A DNA stretch of 64,000 bases from PLOWO2-12-38-17 sp963709355 (GTDB taxonomy: Bacteria; Planctomycetota; Brocadiia; Brocadiales; Brocadiaceae), in the NCBI GenBank assembly GCA_963709355.1, contig CAVPVY010000005.1, positions 1,054,001 to 1,118,000 of the forward strand, written 5' to 3'. Position numbers and translations under genes: made by a program. Below, in pieces: positions 1 to 8,112 of this stretch (positions are counted from its first letter, which is position 1; each line of letters begins with the position of its first letter). The notes beneath the pieces are model-generated. The model ran no database searches. It had not been told where the DNA came from and saw only the letters and a list, made by a program, of their open reading frames with translations.

Positions 1-987
1 CTAGCAATAGACTTGCTTATACAGCTGCCATGGAAATGGTTAGGGGTAGACAACCTACTTTCAATCCTCTTTTTATTCATGGCAGTGTCGGTGTTGGAAA
101 GACGCATCTTTTACAGGGGGTGTGTAATCGTATAAAAGAAGAGCAAGAAGTTATAAGTGCCGTATATATGCCAGCAGAGAAATGGACAAATGAATTCATT
201 TATTCTTTACAAAAAGGTAGGACGGAAGCATTTAGACAAAAATATAGAAACGTTGATATGTTTCTTATTGATGATGTTCATTTTCTTTCAAATAAACAAG
301 GTGTGCAAGAAGAATGTTTACATACATTTAACACTTTGAGTGAATTATCTAAGAAAATAATATTTGCGAGCGATGCACATCCAAAAATGATTGGACAGTT
401 AAAAGAAAACCTTGCAAGCCGATTTATGTCTGGAATGGTTGTAAAGGTTGATAAGCCTGAATATGCAACAAGGTTAACAATATTAGAGATCAAAAGCGTC
501 AAAGTTTGATGTACATTTTTCAGAAGAGGTTTTAGAATACATCGCCGAGAAGTTGACCGATAATATCAGAGAAATTGAAAGTTCTTTAATAACATTATCT
601 GCGCATGCAAAATTTAATGATAGAAAGATTGATTTGAAATTGGCAAACGAAGTTTTGTCTGAATTCTTTTGTAATAAGTCTAAAATTATTAAAGTTAACG
701 ATATTGAAAGTATAGTACTGAATTATTTTAATATAGCGCGAAGCGATCTTCATTCGAACAAAAAAACAAAATTTATTTCATTTCCACGTCAAGTATGTAT
801 GTATTTAATGAAATCACTTCTTGGTTGGTCGTATCAACAGATTGGGAATTATTTTGGCAGTAAAAAGCATACTACAGTAATGTTCGCAATAAAGAAAATA
901 ACTGAGCAGATAGAAAGTGATAACCAATTTAAAACATTAATTGAAATTCTAATTGAAAACGTTAGGAAGAGTAAGAATAAATTATAA
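1..987 (+). CDS. dnaA: DnaA, N-terminus outside window, internal frameshift
   Basis: Replication initiator. Reading from base 3 gives the middle of the AAA+ domain with a Walker A motif (GSVGVGKT, about bases 81-104) and a Walker B motif (FLIDDVHF). The C-terminal DNA-binding domain has the DnaA-box signature around KKHTTVMFAIKKI. The protein is read in two frames. Frame one stops at base 509, and the rest (open through 553-987) continues one base out of phase. Removing one A from the AAAA run at 492-495 restores LEIKASKFDVHF and an uninterrupted DnaA. The break is either a sequencing error or a real lesion; since dnaA is normally essential, an error or a second copy elsewhere is more likely. 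About 125 N-terminal residues lie outside the window. Confidence 0.9.
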
Positions 988-1009
988 AATCGCATATAAT
1001 CAATAAGCT

Positions 1010-2083
1010 ATGGATTATTTAAATAGTCTGAGAGCGAAATTAATAGATGAAAAAATAGATGGCTTTTTGATTACAAATGAGACAAACATACGATATGTTA
1101 CAGGCTTTACTGGTTCCGAAAGTGCCTTTCTCATTACTCGGAATAATGATTATTTGTTTACAGATTTTAGGTATATAGAACAGGCAAGATATGATGCACC
1201 ATGGGTTAAGATAGTAGAAAGAAAGACTTCTTTAATTAAGGCAATCTGTGAGAAGTTAAGACGCCTTAATGTTAAAATATTATATGTTGAGCCTTTATAT
1301 CTTACACTTAAACACTATAGCGAAATTATAAAAGATGTAAAAGGAATTCAGATTCTTCATTCTAAAGGAATTATTGAAAGTTATAGAGGACAGAAAACAC
1401 CAGAAGAAGTAAATAAAATAAAAAAAGCCATTGAAATTGCCGAAAGTGCGTTTTATGAGGTCAGGAAAAAGATAAAGATAGGTTTATCTGAAAAAGATAT
1501 AGCGGATGCTTTAGAATTTGAAACAAGAAAACGAGGTGGAACAAAAAGCTCTTTTGAAACAATTTGTGCTATTGGTGCACGAACTTCTCTTCCGCATGCA
1601 TGTGTGACGGATAAAAAAATAAAAGAAAATGATATTCTCTTAATTGATTGGGGTGCACGCCTTCAGTTTTATAATTCCGACTTGACAAGGGTTGTTTTCA
1701 TAGATAAAATGCTTAAAAAATACAAACAAATATACCAAATAGTGTTAGATGCGCAAAGTTTTGCGATTGATAATATTAAACCTGGTCAAAAGGCGAAGAA
1801 CGTAGATTATGCGGCAAGAAGTTATATAGAGAAAAAAGGATATGGTAAGTATTTTGGCCATGGTGTTGGACACGGTATAGGATTAGAAGTGCATGAATAT
1901 CCTTCTATTAGTAAAAGAAGTTGTGATATTTTAAAGGAAGGTATGATATTTACTATAGAACCAGGAATATACATACCTGATTTTGGTGGTATCCGTTTAG
2001 AAGATATGGTGTTAGTAAATTATAATGGGTGTGATATTTTAACTAGTATAACAAAAAATTTATCAGAACTAACAATAAATTAA
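1010..2083 (+). CDS. M24B Xaa-Pro aminopeptidase
   Basis: Cytoplasmic metallo-aminopeptidase that removes N-terminal residues preceding proline. The 357-aa length is usual for the short PepQ/YpdF-like forms. An N-terminal creatinase-like domain (GSESAFLITRNNDYLFTDFRY) precedes the pita-bread domain. Its dinuclear metal ligands are visible: Asp in LLIDWGA, Asp in YNSDLTR, His in FGHGVGHGIG, Glu in TIEPGIY and Glu in GIRLED. The gene lies 22 bases after dnaA and upstream of accB-accC; a peptidase of this type next to accBC (and often efp) is a common bacterial arrangement. The exact substrate among proline peptidases cannot be told from sequence. Confidence 0.9.
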   Translation: MDYLNSLRAKLIDEKIDGFLITNETNIRYVTGFTGSESAFLITRNNDYLFTDFRYIEQARYDAPWVKIVERKTSLIKAICEKLRRLNVKILYVEPLYLTLKHYSEIIKDVKGIQILHSKGIIESYRGQKTPEEVNKIKKAIEIAESAFYEVRKKIKIGLSEKDIADALEFETRKRGGTKSSFETICAIGARTSLPHACVTDKKIKENDILLIDWGARLQFYNSDLTRVVFIDKMLKKYKQIYQIVLDAQSFAIDNIKPGQKAKNVDYAARSYIEKKGYGKYFGHGVGHGIGLEVHEYPSISKRSCDILKEGMIFTIEPGIYIPDFGGIRLEDMVLVNYNGCDILTSITKNLSELTIN

Positions 2084-2254
2084 GCAAAAATTTGTTTCTA
2101 AAAATTAAATACTACATAAATAAGTTTGATAACATATCTACTTTGTATCAATCCTTTTCTTGCATATATGTTAAAATTCAATACTAAGCTAAATTATACA
2201 TAATTTATTTTTTCAGGCTTTCCTTTATAATTAACTCCTCATAAGGAATAATTA

Positions 2255-2719
2255 ATGAATATTATAGATAAAGTAAAGCAATTAATTTCAATTATGAACG
2301 AAAATGAGTTGAGCGAAATAGAAATTCAAGAAAACGATACGAAAATAAGATTGAAAAAAAGCGATGGTGGGTATGCGCACATAATCCCTCAAGTTACAAC
2401 GTCTCAAATATCACCTCCAAAATCAGAGCAAGTTTGTCTATTGTCAGAATCAAAAGAAAATGGAAATTTTGTGGAAATTGTTTCACCTATGGTTGGGACA
2501 TTTTATCGGGCAAGTTCCCCCGGTGCGGATCCATGCATTAATATCGGCGACTCTATAAACGAAGAAACTGTTGTTTGTATTATTGAAGCAATGAAAATAA
2601 TGAATGAAGTAAAGGCTGAGACTATAGGTGAGATTATTGAAGTGTACGTGAACGATGGACAGGCTGTAGAATACGGACAGCCATTGTTTCGCGTAAAATC
2701 CACAATGAATGTTACTTGA
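2255..2719 (+). CDS. accB: Biotin carboxyl carrier protein of acetyl-CoA carboxylase
   Basis: Carries biotin between the carboxylase and carboxyltransferase halves of acetyl-CoA carboxylase, the first step of fatty acid synthesis. The 154-aa length is normal for the family. The C-terminal biotinyl domain has the site EAMKIMNEV, with Lys114 as the biotinylated residue. The short N-terminal dimerisation segment and a linker are also present. Translation starts at the ATG after AAGGAATAATTA. accC follows 84 bases downstream on the same strand, so the two are probably co-transcribed. Bases 2084-2254 upstream are AT-rich and probably hold the promoter, but I could not pick one convincing -35/-10 pair. 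Confidence 0.96.
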   Translation: MNIIDKVKQLISIMNENELSEIEIQENDTKIRLKKSDGGYAHIIPQVTTSQISPPKSEQVCLLSESKENGNFVEIVSPMVGTFYRASSPGADPCINIGDSINEETVVCIIEAMKIMNEVKAETIGEIIEVYVNDGQAVEYGQPLFRVKSTMNVT

Positions 2720-2803
2720 GTATTTGTTTTATTACATCTCAAATTATTTGCCTTCAAATATTGAACCAAATTTAAGAATTTAACTTTCGGACAACGTTAA
2801 AGC

Positions 2804-4150
2804 ATGTTTTCAAGGATAATGGTTGCCAATAGGGGTGAAATAGCCTTAAGGATTATCAGGGCTTGCCGTGAATTGGAGATAGAGACTGTCGCTATATGTT
2901 CAAAAGCAGATGAAACGGCGTCATACCTAAAGCTGGCAGATGTTACAGTATGTGTAGGGCCTGAGGATGCAGAAGGTAGTTATCTGAATATACCCAGTAT
3001 AATAAGTGCAGCTGAAATTACAGATATAGAAGCTATTCATCCTGGATATGGATTTTTATCAGAAGTTGGACATTTTGCAGAAGTATGTGAATCATCTAAT
3101 ATAGTGTTTATTGGACCGAAATCGGATGTATTAAAGAAGCTTGGTAATAAAACAGAGGCGAGAAAGATTGCTATAGCAAATAAAGTTCCAGTGGTACCCG
3201 GTAGTGATTCTGTTATAAAAAATCAACAACATGCACTTGAATTTGCACATAAAATTGGGTACCCAGTGATTATAAAAGCATCAGCAGGTGGTGGAGGACG
3301 TGGGATGCGCGTTGCTCATAATGATATAAGTCTTGTAAATTCGTTGGCAGTTGCTCAACGTGAGGCGGAAGCCTCATTTAAAGACCCTTCAGTTTATATA
3401 GAAAAATATATAGAAAATACACGGCATGTTGAAATACAAATATTAGGTGATAACTACGGCAATATTTTCCATTTAGGGGAAAGAGATTGCACTTTACAGC
3501 GAAGGCATCAAAAGATTATAGAAGAATCTCCTTCTCCTGGTATTTCAGAACGGTTGCGTGAAGAAATATGTAAGGCGGCAACAAAAATAGCAAAGGCTGT
3601 AAATTATACAAATGCCGGTACTGTAGAGTTTTTGGTAGATAAAGAGGGCAATTATTATTTTATTGAGGTAAATACGCGTTTACAGGTAGAACACACTGTT
3701 ACAGAAATGGTAACAGGCATTGATCTTGTTAAGCAACAATTAAGAGTTGCCAGTGGTGAACGATTAAATTTGAAACAAAAAAAGATAAAAAATCAGGGTG
3801 TTTCAATTGAATGTAGAATAAATGCGGAAGATCCTAAAAATGGATTTAGGCCTCAACCTGGTAAAATTACAGCATATCATACACCTGGTGGATACGGAGT
3901 TAGGGTAGATTCCCATGCGCATAACGGATATGAAATATCGCCTTATTACGATTCTTTAATTTCAAAATTAATCGTTTATCAAAAAACACGTGAAGAAGCA
4001 ATTGCCTGTATGAAAAGAGCATTAAGTGAATATGTTATTGAAGGAATCAAAACAACAATACCGCTAAATTTGGAGTTGATTTCACACCCTCAATTCGCAA
4101 GTGGAAATATAAATACCATTTTTGTTGAGAATTTATTATCAAAAAGCTGA
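2804..4150 (+). CDS. accC: Biotin carboxylase subunit of acetyl-CoA carboxylase
   Basis: ATP-grasp enzyme that carboxylates biotin on AccB using ATP and bicarbonate. The 448-aa length matches the family. It begins MFSRIMVANRGEIALRI, the standard biotin carboxylase N-terminus. The glycine-rich ATP lid (KASAGGGGRGMR), the KYIENTRHVEIQILGD segment and the catalytic region FIEVNTRLQVEHTVTE are all present. It is the last gene of the accBC pair. The next gene is the hydrazine-synthase-linked cytochrome, preceded by its own promoter, so this is a functional boundary. Confidence 0.97.
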   Translation: MFSRIMVANRGEIALRIIRACRELEIETVAICSKADETASYLKLADVTVCVGPEDAEGSYLNIPSIISAAEITDIEAIHPGYGFLSEVGHFAEVCESSNIVFIGPKSDVLKKLGNKTEARKIAIANKVPVVPGSDSVIKNQQHALEFAHKIGYPVIIKASAGGGGRGMRVAHNDISLVNSLAVAQREAEASFKDPSVYIEKYIENTRHVEIQILGDNYGNIFHLGERDCTLQRRHQKIIEESPSPGISERLREEICKAATKIAKAVNYTNAGTVEFLVDKEGNYYFIEVNTRLQVEHTVTEMVTGIDLVKQQLRVASGERLNLKQKKIKNQGVSIECRINAEDPKNGFRPQPGKITAYHTPGGYGVRVDSHAHNGYEISPYYDSLISKLIVYQKTREEAIACMKRALSEYVIEGIKTTIPLNLELISHPQFASGNINTIFVENLLSKS

Positions 4151-4168
4151 TGTTATATTAATTTTTTC

Positions 4169-4197
4169 TTGACAGTAATAATGGACAATGATATTTT
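4169..4197 (+). promoter_or_regulatory. Candidate sigma-70 promoter for the cytochrome/hydrazine synthase cluster
   Basis: A perfect -35 hexamer TTGACA (4169-4174), a 17-base spacer and a -10-like TATTTT (4192-4197) lie about 110 bases upstream of the tetrahaem cytochrome start, just past accC. The 5' leader of roughly 105 bases is AT-rich and ends in a good ribosome binding site (AAAGGAG, 7 bases before the ATG). The match is by eye; no transcript data are available. Confidence 0.5.
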
Positions 4198-4308
4198 AGG
4201 ATACTCTGTTTAAAAAAGATTTGTGGTAAAAACATAGTTATTTTAAATTAAATTTTAGTATTTGTTATATGTTAATGTATTTTCATGAATTAGGGAAAGG
4301 AGATTTAA

Positions 4309-5019
4309 ATGTTGAAAGGTAGGGCTGCATTGTGTTTTTTAGGGGGTATAATAATCTCTATAAGTGCTTTTACTCTTTCTTTACAGAAACGGGCTATTGG
4401 AGCTGAGTATACAGGAAACAGTGGCTGTAAATGCCATATGGGAAAGGGTTGCTTTGAAGGTGAAGAGTATAAAGAAAGATTACATTCAAATACATGGGAA
4501 AAAAGGCTCAAAGATACATCTGATGCAGAAAACCCGGATTGTCTAAAATGTCACGCTACTGGTCTTGGAGAAAAAATTGCCGAAGTTGGTAAGAAATATA
4601 TACCAAATGTTGCGTGTGAGGCATGTCATGGTGCTGGTTCTGAATATAAAAAATTAAAAGAAAATTTTCAGGGTAAAGGTAAGGATGCATTCAAAGAATT
4701 ATTAAAAAAAGATCCTCTTGAAGCAAGGAAAGTTCAGTATGATGCAGGTCTAATTGTTGCAGGAATTAACGGTCCAGCAACAGTAAAAGAGCAATGTTTA
4801 AATTGCCATTGGGAAAGCAAGGATGACAAAAATAAGTGTCCAAAAACAGATAAAGTTATGGATTATAAGGACGCTTTTAAGAAAGATGACCACAGAGACA
4901 ATGATGAAATTGACGACGTAATAAAAAAGATGTCAGCAGCGGATAAGAAGAAGTGGGCGGATTTATTACCTAAGGATCAAATTCTCAATACGCCTTTAAA
5001 ACCTAAGAAGAAGGATTAA
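4309..5019 (+). CDS. Tetrahaem cytochrome c with contracted CKCH motif (KsTH-like)
   Basis: Exported cytochrome c of 236 aa, c554-like. An N-terminal signal segment (about residues 8-32) is followed by four haem sites: a contracted C40-K-C-H43, then C78LKCH82, C103EACH107 and C163LNCH167. The Lys-rich tail is highly charged. A tetrahaem protein with exactly a CKCH site, encoded in the hydrazine synthase cluster of Kuenenia and able to exchange electrons with hydrazine synthase, has been described (KsTH, recalled from the literature). The motif, size and gene position here make this its likely orthologue. Inferred role: soluble electron carrier to hydrazine synthase inside the anammoxosome. 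It is the first gene after a good promoter and precedes two further cytochromes. Confidence 0.9.
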   Translation: MLKGRAALCFLGGIIISISAFTLSLQKRAIGAEYTGNSGCKCHMGKGCFEGEEYKERLHSNTWEKRLKDTSDAENPDCLKCHATGLGEKIAEVGKKYIPNVACEACHGAGSEYKKLKENFQGKGKDAFKELLKKDPLEARKVQYDAGLIVAGINGPATVKEQCLNCHWESKDDKNKCPKTDKVMDYKDAFKKDDHRDNDEIDDVIKKMSAADKKKWADLLPKDQILNTPLKPKKKD

Positions 5020-5063
5020 CGCATAAATTAAGAGTTATCGGGCTTAAGGAGGACTACATAAAA

Positions 5064-6101
5064 ATGTTTTGTTTATTCAGAAGTGAGAGAACACTGTTGT
5101 CCGGTCTGAAAAATGTTAAAATCTATTTATTAATTACAGTTTTTGGTTTGTTTTTCCCAATAACTTTATTTGCGGGCGATAATGGACCTTGTTTGGAATG
5201 TCATACAAAAGCGGAGAAATTAAAAGTAACAGAAAAAACAAAAATTGACATTATAACTGCTGAAATTAAAGTGGTTTCGATGTTAATTGACGAAACTTCG
5301 TTCAAAGCCTCTGCCCATGGTGGGGAAGATTTTTTCTGTATTGACTGTCATCAAGACCTTGATGGGGTTGACTTAACTGATGGTCATAAACCAAATTTAA
5401 AGCCTGTCGATTGTATAACATTTTGCCATGATGATCCAGCCGATGATTATCTAAAGAGTAGTCACGTCAAATTAATGCGTGAAAACAATAAGGACGTTCC
5501 AACATGCAAAGATTGTCATTCGGGTTTGACATTTCATTATTCTTCTCTTGGAGAAAAGCTGCCAATGAATACGCCGCGGGCCGTTGACCCATTACACAGA
5601 AGAATCACGATTGAGTCTTGTGGCTCATGTCACCAGGACTATTTGGATAGTTACAGGAATAATGCACACGGACAGGTAACCTCGCTTGGATACACAAATA
5701 CTGATGTCCCTGTGTGTTTTGATTGTCATGGGAAACATACTATTCTAAACTCTTCTGATCCAGAATCTAAGGTGGGAAAAGAAAGAATTATAGAAACTTG
5801 TGGTAGTTGTCATGCAAATGCAAATGCAAGTTTTGTAAAACACATAGAGCATCCTCAAATAAAGAACATAAAGTATTATAAAACATTGCTTGCTGCCGCA
5901 AAAGATATACGCAAAAACCCTGAAAATTTTAAGAACGTAATTAAAAATCCACAGACAATTTTGTGTTTGGTATTTATAGCATATATGGGGATATTGGGAT
6001 TTACATTCGCTGCATTTGGATCTCATTGTTTGCTAACATGGTTTGCAACAGTAAGGGATGAGCGTAGGAGAAAGGGGCATACAGATGAAGAGCAACATTA
6101 A
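5064..6101 (+). CDS. Membrane-anchored heptahaem cytochrome c
   Basis: A 345-aa protein with an N-terminal hydrophobic segment (about 19-37), seven haem sites and a C-terminal membrane helix (about 299-328) followed by a charged tail. The sites are C43LECH, C92IDCH, an expanded C117-I-T-F-C-H122 (CX3CH), C148KDCH, C186GSCH, C218FDCH and C246GSCH. A strong ribosome binding site (AAGGAGG) precedes the ATG. It overlaps the b-type cytochrome gene that follows. Cytochrome c proteins anchored this way and paired with a b-type cytochrome usually pass electrons between the quinone pool and a soluble partner. Here that partner is plausibly the tetrahaem protein and hydrazine synthase, which is an inference. 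Confidence 0.88.
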   Translation: MFCLFRSERTLLSGLKNVKIYLLITVFGLFFPITLFAGDNGPCLECHTKAEKLKVTEKTKIDIITAEIKVVSMLIDETSFKASAHGGEDFFCIDCHQDLDGVDLTDGHKPNLKPVDCITFCHDDPADDYLKSSHVKLMRENNKDVPTCKDCHSGLTFHYSSLGEKLPMNTPRAVDPLHRRITIESCGSCHQDYLDSYRNNAHGQVTSLGYTNTDVPVCFDCHGKHTILNSSDPESKVGKERIIETCGSCHANANASFVKHIEHPQIKNIKYYKTLLAAAKDIRKNPENFKNVIKNPQTILCLVFIAYMGILGFTFAAFGSHCLLTWFATVRDERRRKGHTDEEQH

Positions 6102-6930
6102 TTATTTAAGGTTTAGGTTTTTCCATAGATTTTGTCATTTTTTAATAATTGTTAGTTTCTTTGGTTTGGTATTAACAGGCGTTCCACTGGCATTTAAGAA
6201 TTATTACTGGGCAAGATGGTTATACGAATTGTTTGGTGGATATCCAACGGCAGGTTTTATTCATCGTATTTGTGCCTTAATAACCTTTTTTGCTGCATTC
6301 ACCCACTTTATTTACCTGTTTTATAATATAGCCATTTTAAAGAAGAAGGGGTTTTTCTGGGGATCAAATTCACTGTTAATACAGCCAAAAGATATTTTCG
6401 ATATTATAGGAGATTTGAAGTGGTTTTTAGGTATTGGTAAACGCCCTGATTTTGACCGTTGGATTTACTGGGAAAAATTTGAATATCTATCGCTTATGTG
6501 GGGAACTATTGTAATGGCATTAACTGGTTTAATTTTATGGTTTCCGGTTCAATTCACAAAAATTATTCCAGTATCCATAGCCAGTGTTATAGATTTACCT
6601 AGTATTGCTTTAATTATTCACAGATATGAGGCAATACTTGCTGCAGGGTTCATTTTTACAATACATTTTTTTCATACACATCTCCTTCCTGAAAAAATGC
6701 CTGTTGATGAAGCGATATTTACAGGAAGAATTACTGAAGATGAGTTTAAACACGAACGTTTAACTCAGTATAAAAGGTTAGAAAGTCAAGGCCAACTTAG
6801 AAATTATAAAATCCCTCCGACATCTTTATTCATGAGTTTTCTAACCAGATTACTTGCAGTTCCATTATTAATCACCGGATTAATAATGGTTGGCCTAATG
6901 TTTTCTGCACTTCTGGTATGGGCAATTTAA
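6085..6930 (+). CDS. Membrane b-type cytochrome
   Basis: About 281 aa with four or five membrane helices and pairs of histidines suited to two b haems: FHRFCH at the N-terminus, GFIHRICALITFFAAFTHF in helix two, and ALIIHRYEA with TIHFFHTH in a later helix. It resembles the cytochrome b subunit of formate dehydrogenase or thiosulfate-reductase-type complexes. I chose the ATG at 6085 (MKSNINYLRF), which overlaps the previous stop by 17 bases and has AGGAGAAAGGGG upstream; a longer start at 6058 is open but less convincing. Translational coupling to the heptahaem gene suggests one complex that oxidises quinol or reduces quinone. Confidence 0.85.
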   Translation: MKSNINYLRFRFFHRFCHFLIIVSFFGLVLTGVPLAFKNYYWARWLYELFGGYPTAGFIHRICALITFFAAFTHFIYLFYNIAILKKKGFFWGSNSLLIQPKDIFDIIGDLKWFLGIGKRPDFDRWIYWEKFEYLSLMWGTIVMALTGLILWFPVQFTKIIPVSIASVIDLPSIALIIHRYEAILAAGFIFTIHFFHTHLLPEKMPVDEAIFTGRITEDEFKHERLTQYKRLESQGQLRNYKIPPTSLFMSFLTRLLAVPLLITGLIMVGLMFSALLVWAI

Positions 6931-7023
6931 ATAAAACCCTTTTTCTTTAATTAAACAGTAAGCAAATTTAACTGTAGTGTCAAAAAAATTTATAAAATAC
7001 GGATTGCTAGCGCCTATTATTAA

Positions 7024-7251
7024 GAATACTTTAAATTCGAATATTATGGAAAAAACAATTTCCAAGTATCTGAAGAGTATGTTAAATTTAATATCCCAAA
7101 AAATGGTGTATCTTTGGATGCAATTGAAAAACAATTAGTTGCCCAGGCATTAGAAAGAAGCAAAAACAATAAGACAAAGTCAGCGAAATTACTTGGATTG
7201 ACAAGGGGTACGTTTAGATATAGATTACAAAAGTATGGATTGTTGAATTAA
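7024..7251 (+). pseudogene. Remnant of a sigma-54 regulator C-terminus (Fis-type HTH)
   Basis: The frame from 7024 to the stop at 7249-7251 reads a typical tail of an NtrC-family regulator: a short linker ending IPKNGVSLDAIEKQLV, then the Fis-type helix-turn-helix AKLLGLTRGTFRYRLQKYGL. The frame is closed upstream by TAA at 7021 and holds no ATG, GTG or TTG with a ribosome binding site before the conserved part. The AAA+ and receiver domains are absent. I read it as the decayed 3' end of a regulator gene that once stood between the cytochrome b gene and the hydrazine synthase genes. A small free HTH protein from an unusual start is the alternative. Confidence 0.65.
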
Positions 7252-7499
7252 CGTTCTAGAAGGCAAGCCTAATAAGGTTTTGGTTTTATTGTCTTATTTT
7301 AGAAAAAATTACACTAAAAGAATTTTATGAATGGATAATTATTGCCACTCTTGATTGTAAAGACAGTAAATTTGCCTTATGTAATTTGTGAAAAATATTC
7401 GATTTATAAAAGGTTTATAATTAAGAAGATTTTGGTACTTATTATGTTTAATAACTCTAATAGTGTTATTAGTTATTTCTTATCAGTTAATGAAAGGGG
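7252..7499. other. Intergenic leader with an imperfect hairpin
   Basis: There is no gene between the regulator remnant and the Cys-rich protein. The stretch is AT-rich and contains a TATAAT (about 7428-7433) without a clear -35. An imperfect inverted repeat at 7450-7477 pairs AATAACTCTAATA with TTATTAGTTATT, with one bulged base, 15-20 bases before the ribosome binding site GAAAGGGGG. It could be an operator or an mRNA leader structure controlling the hydrazine synthase unit. Confidence 0.35.
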
Positions 7500-7508
7500 G
7501 TGAGTAAA

Positions 7509-8048
7509 GTGAAGAAGGGTATATTAATAGCTGGTATTATTAGTATGTTTGTTTTTATAACCCAGTCTGGTTTTGCCGCTTGGGATAAACCATGTGATAA
7601 AAGACAAATACTTGAGGCATACTGGTGTGATGCCTGTAAGGAAGTAAGAGAATTTACCGAATGTTCTGAGATAGGGTATATCTGGGACTTTTCAAAACAT
7701 AAAGCAGCTGGTGACAAAACCCATACTGATTTACCAACATGTTGGGCATGCCAGAAAATTGCATATAGCTGCATAAATCCAAATTGCAAGAAATATGGTG
7801 TTTGCTTGCCAGCTCCCGGTGCTTGCGATGAATGTGGAGATGATATTACCAGTAAAAAGGTTTGGGCAAGAGCGCTGTTTAAATGTACTAAGTGCGGCAA
7901 GGAAAGCCCTGAACCAGGTAAAGGTTTTGCACTTATTAAAGGGAGGTATGCACCGCAAATTGAAAAAGCTGGAGACTGTGAGACGTGTGGTGTACCTTTA
8001 GAGATCATTTGTACAAAATCCGGAACATGTCCACATGTCAGTAAGTAG
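7509..8048 (+). CDS. Exported Cys-rich protein of the hydrazine synthase cluster
   Basis: About 179 aa. An N-terminal signal peptide (KKGILIAGIISMFVFITQSGFAA) precedes a mature part with many paired cysteines: CDAC, CWAC, CINPNC, CDEC, CTKC, CETC and CX6C near the end. None forms CxxCH, so it is not a haem protein; the spacing resembles zinc-ribbon or rubredoxin-like knuckles. I prefer the GTG at 7509, which follows GAAAGGGGGTGAG, over the GTG at 7500, which overlaps that ribosome binding site. It lies 64 bases before hzsB on the same strand. No function is recognised. Position suggests a part in assembling or stabilising hydrazine synthase or in metal handling; this is a guess. Confidence 0.8.
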   Translation: MKKGILIAGIISMFVFITQSGFAAWDKPCDKRQILEAYWCDACKEVREFTECSEIGYIWDFSKHKAAGDKTHTDLPTCWACQKIAYSCINPNCKKYGVCLPAPGACDECGDDITSKKVWARALFKCTKCGKESPEPGKGFALIKGRYAPQIEKAGDCETCGVPLEIICTKSGTCPHVSK

Positions 8049-8112
8049 TTGTGTTTTATATCTTATATCATTGAAGTTATTGGTTAACTGAAATAGGAGG
8101 GAAGGAAGAGCG

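Noticed and set aside
504..512. UGA ending the first dnaA frame as a selenocysteine codon, given the tRNA-Sec in the window
   Set aside because: Reading through gives a non-DnaA sequence; a one-base shift restores the family sequence exactly.
7487..8008. 173-aa reading frame opposite the Cys-rich protein
   Set aside because: Antisense shadow; the plus strand has a signal peptide, paired cysteines and a ribosome binding site, the minus strand none.
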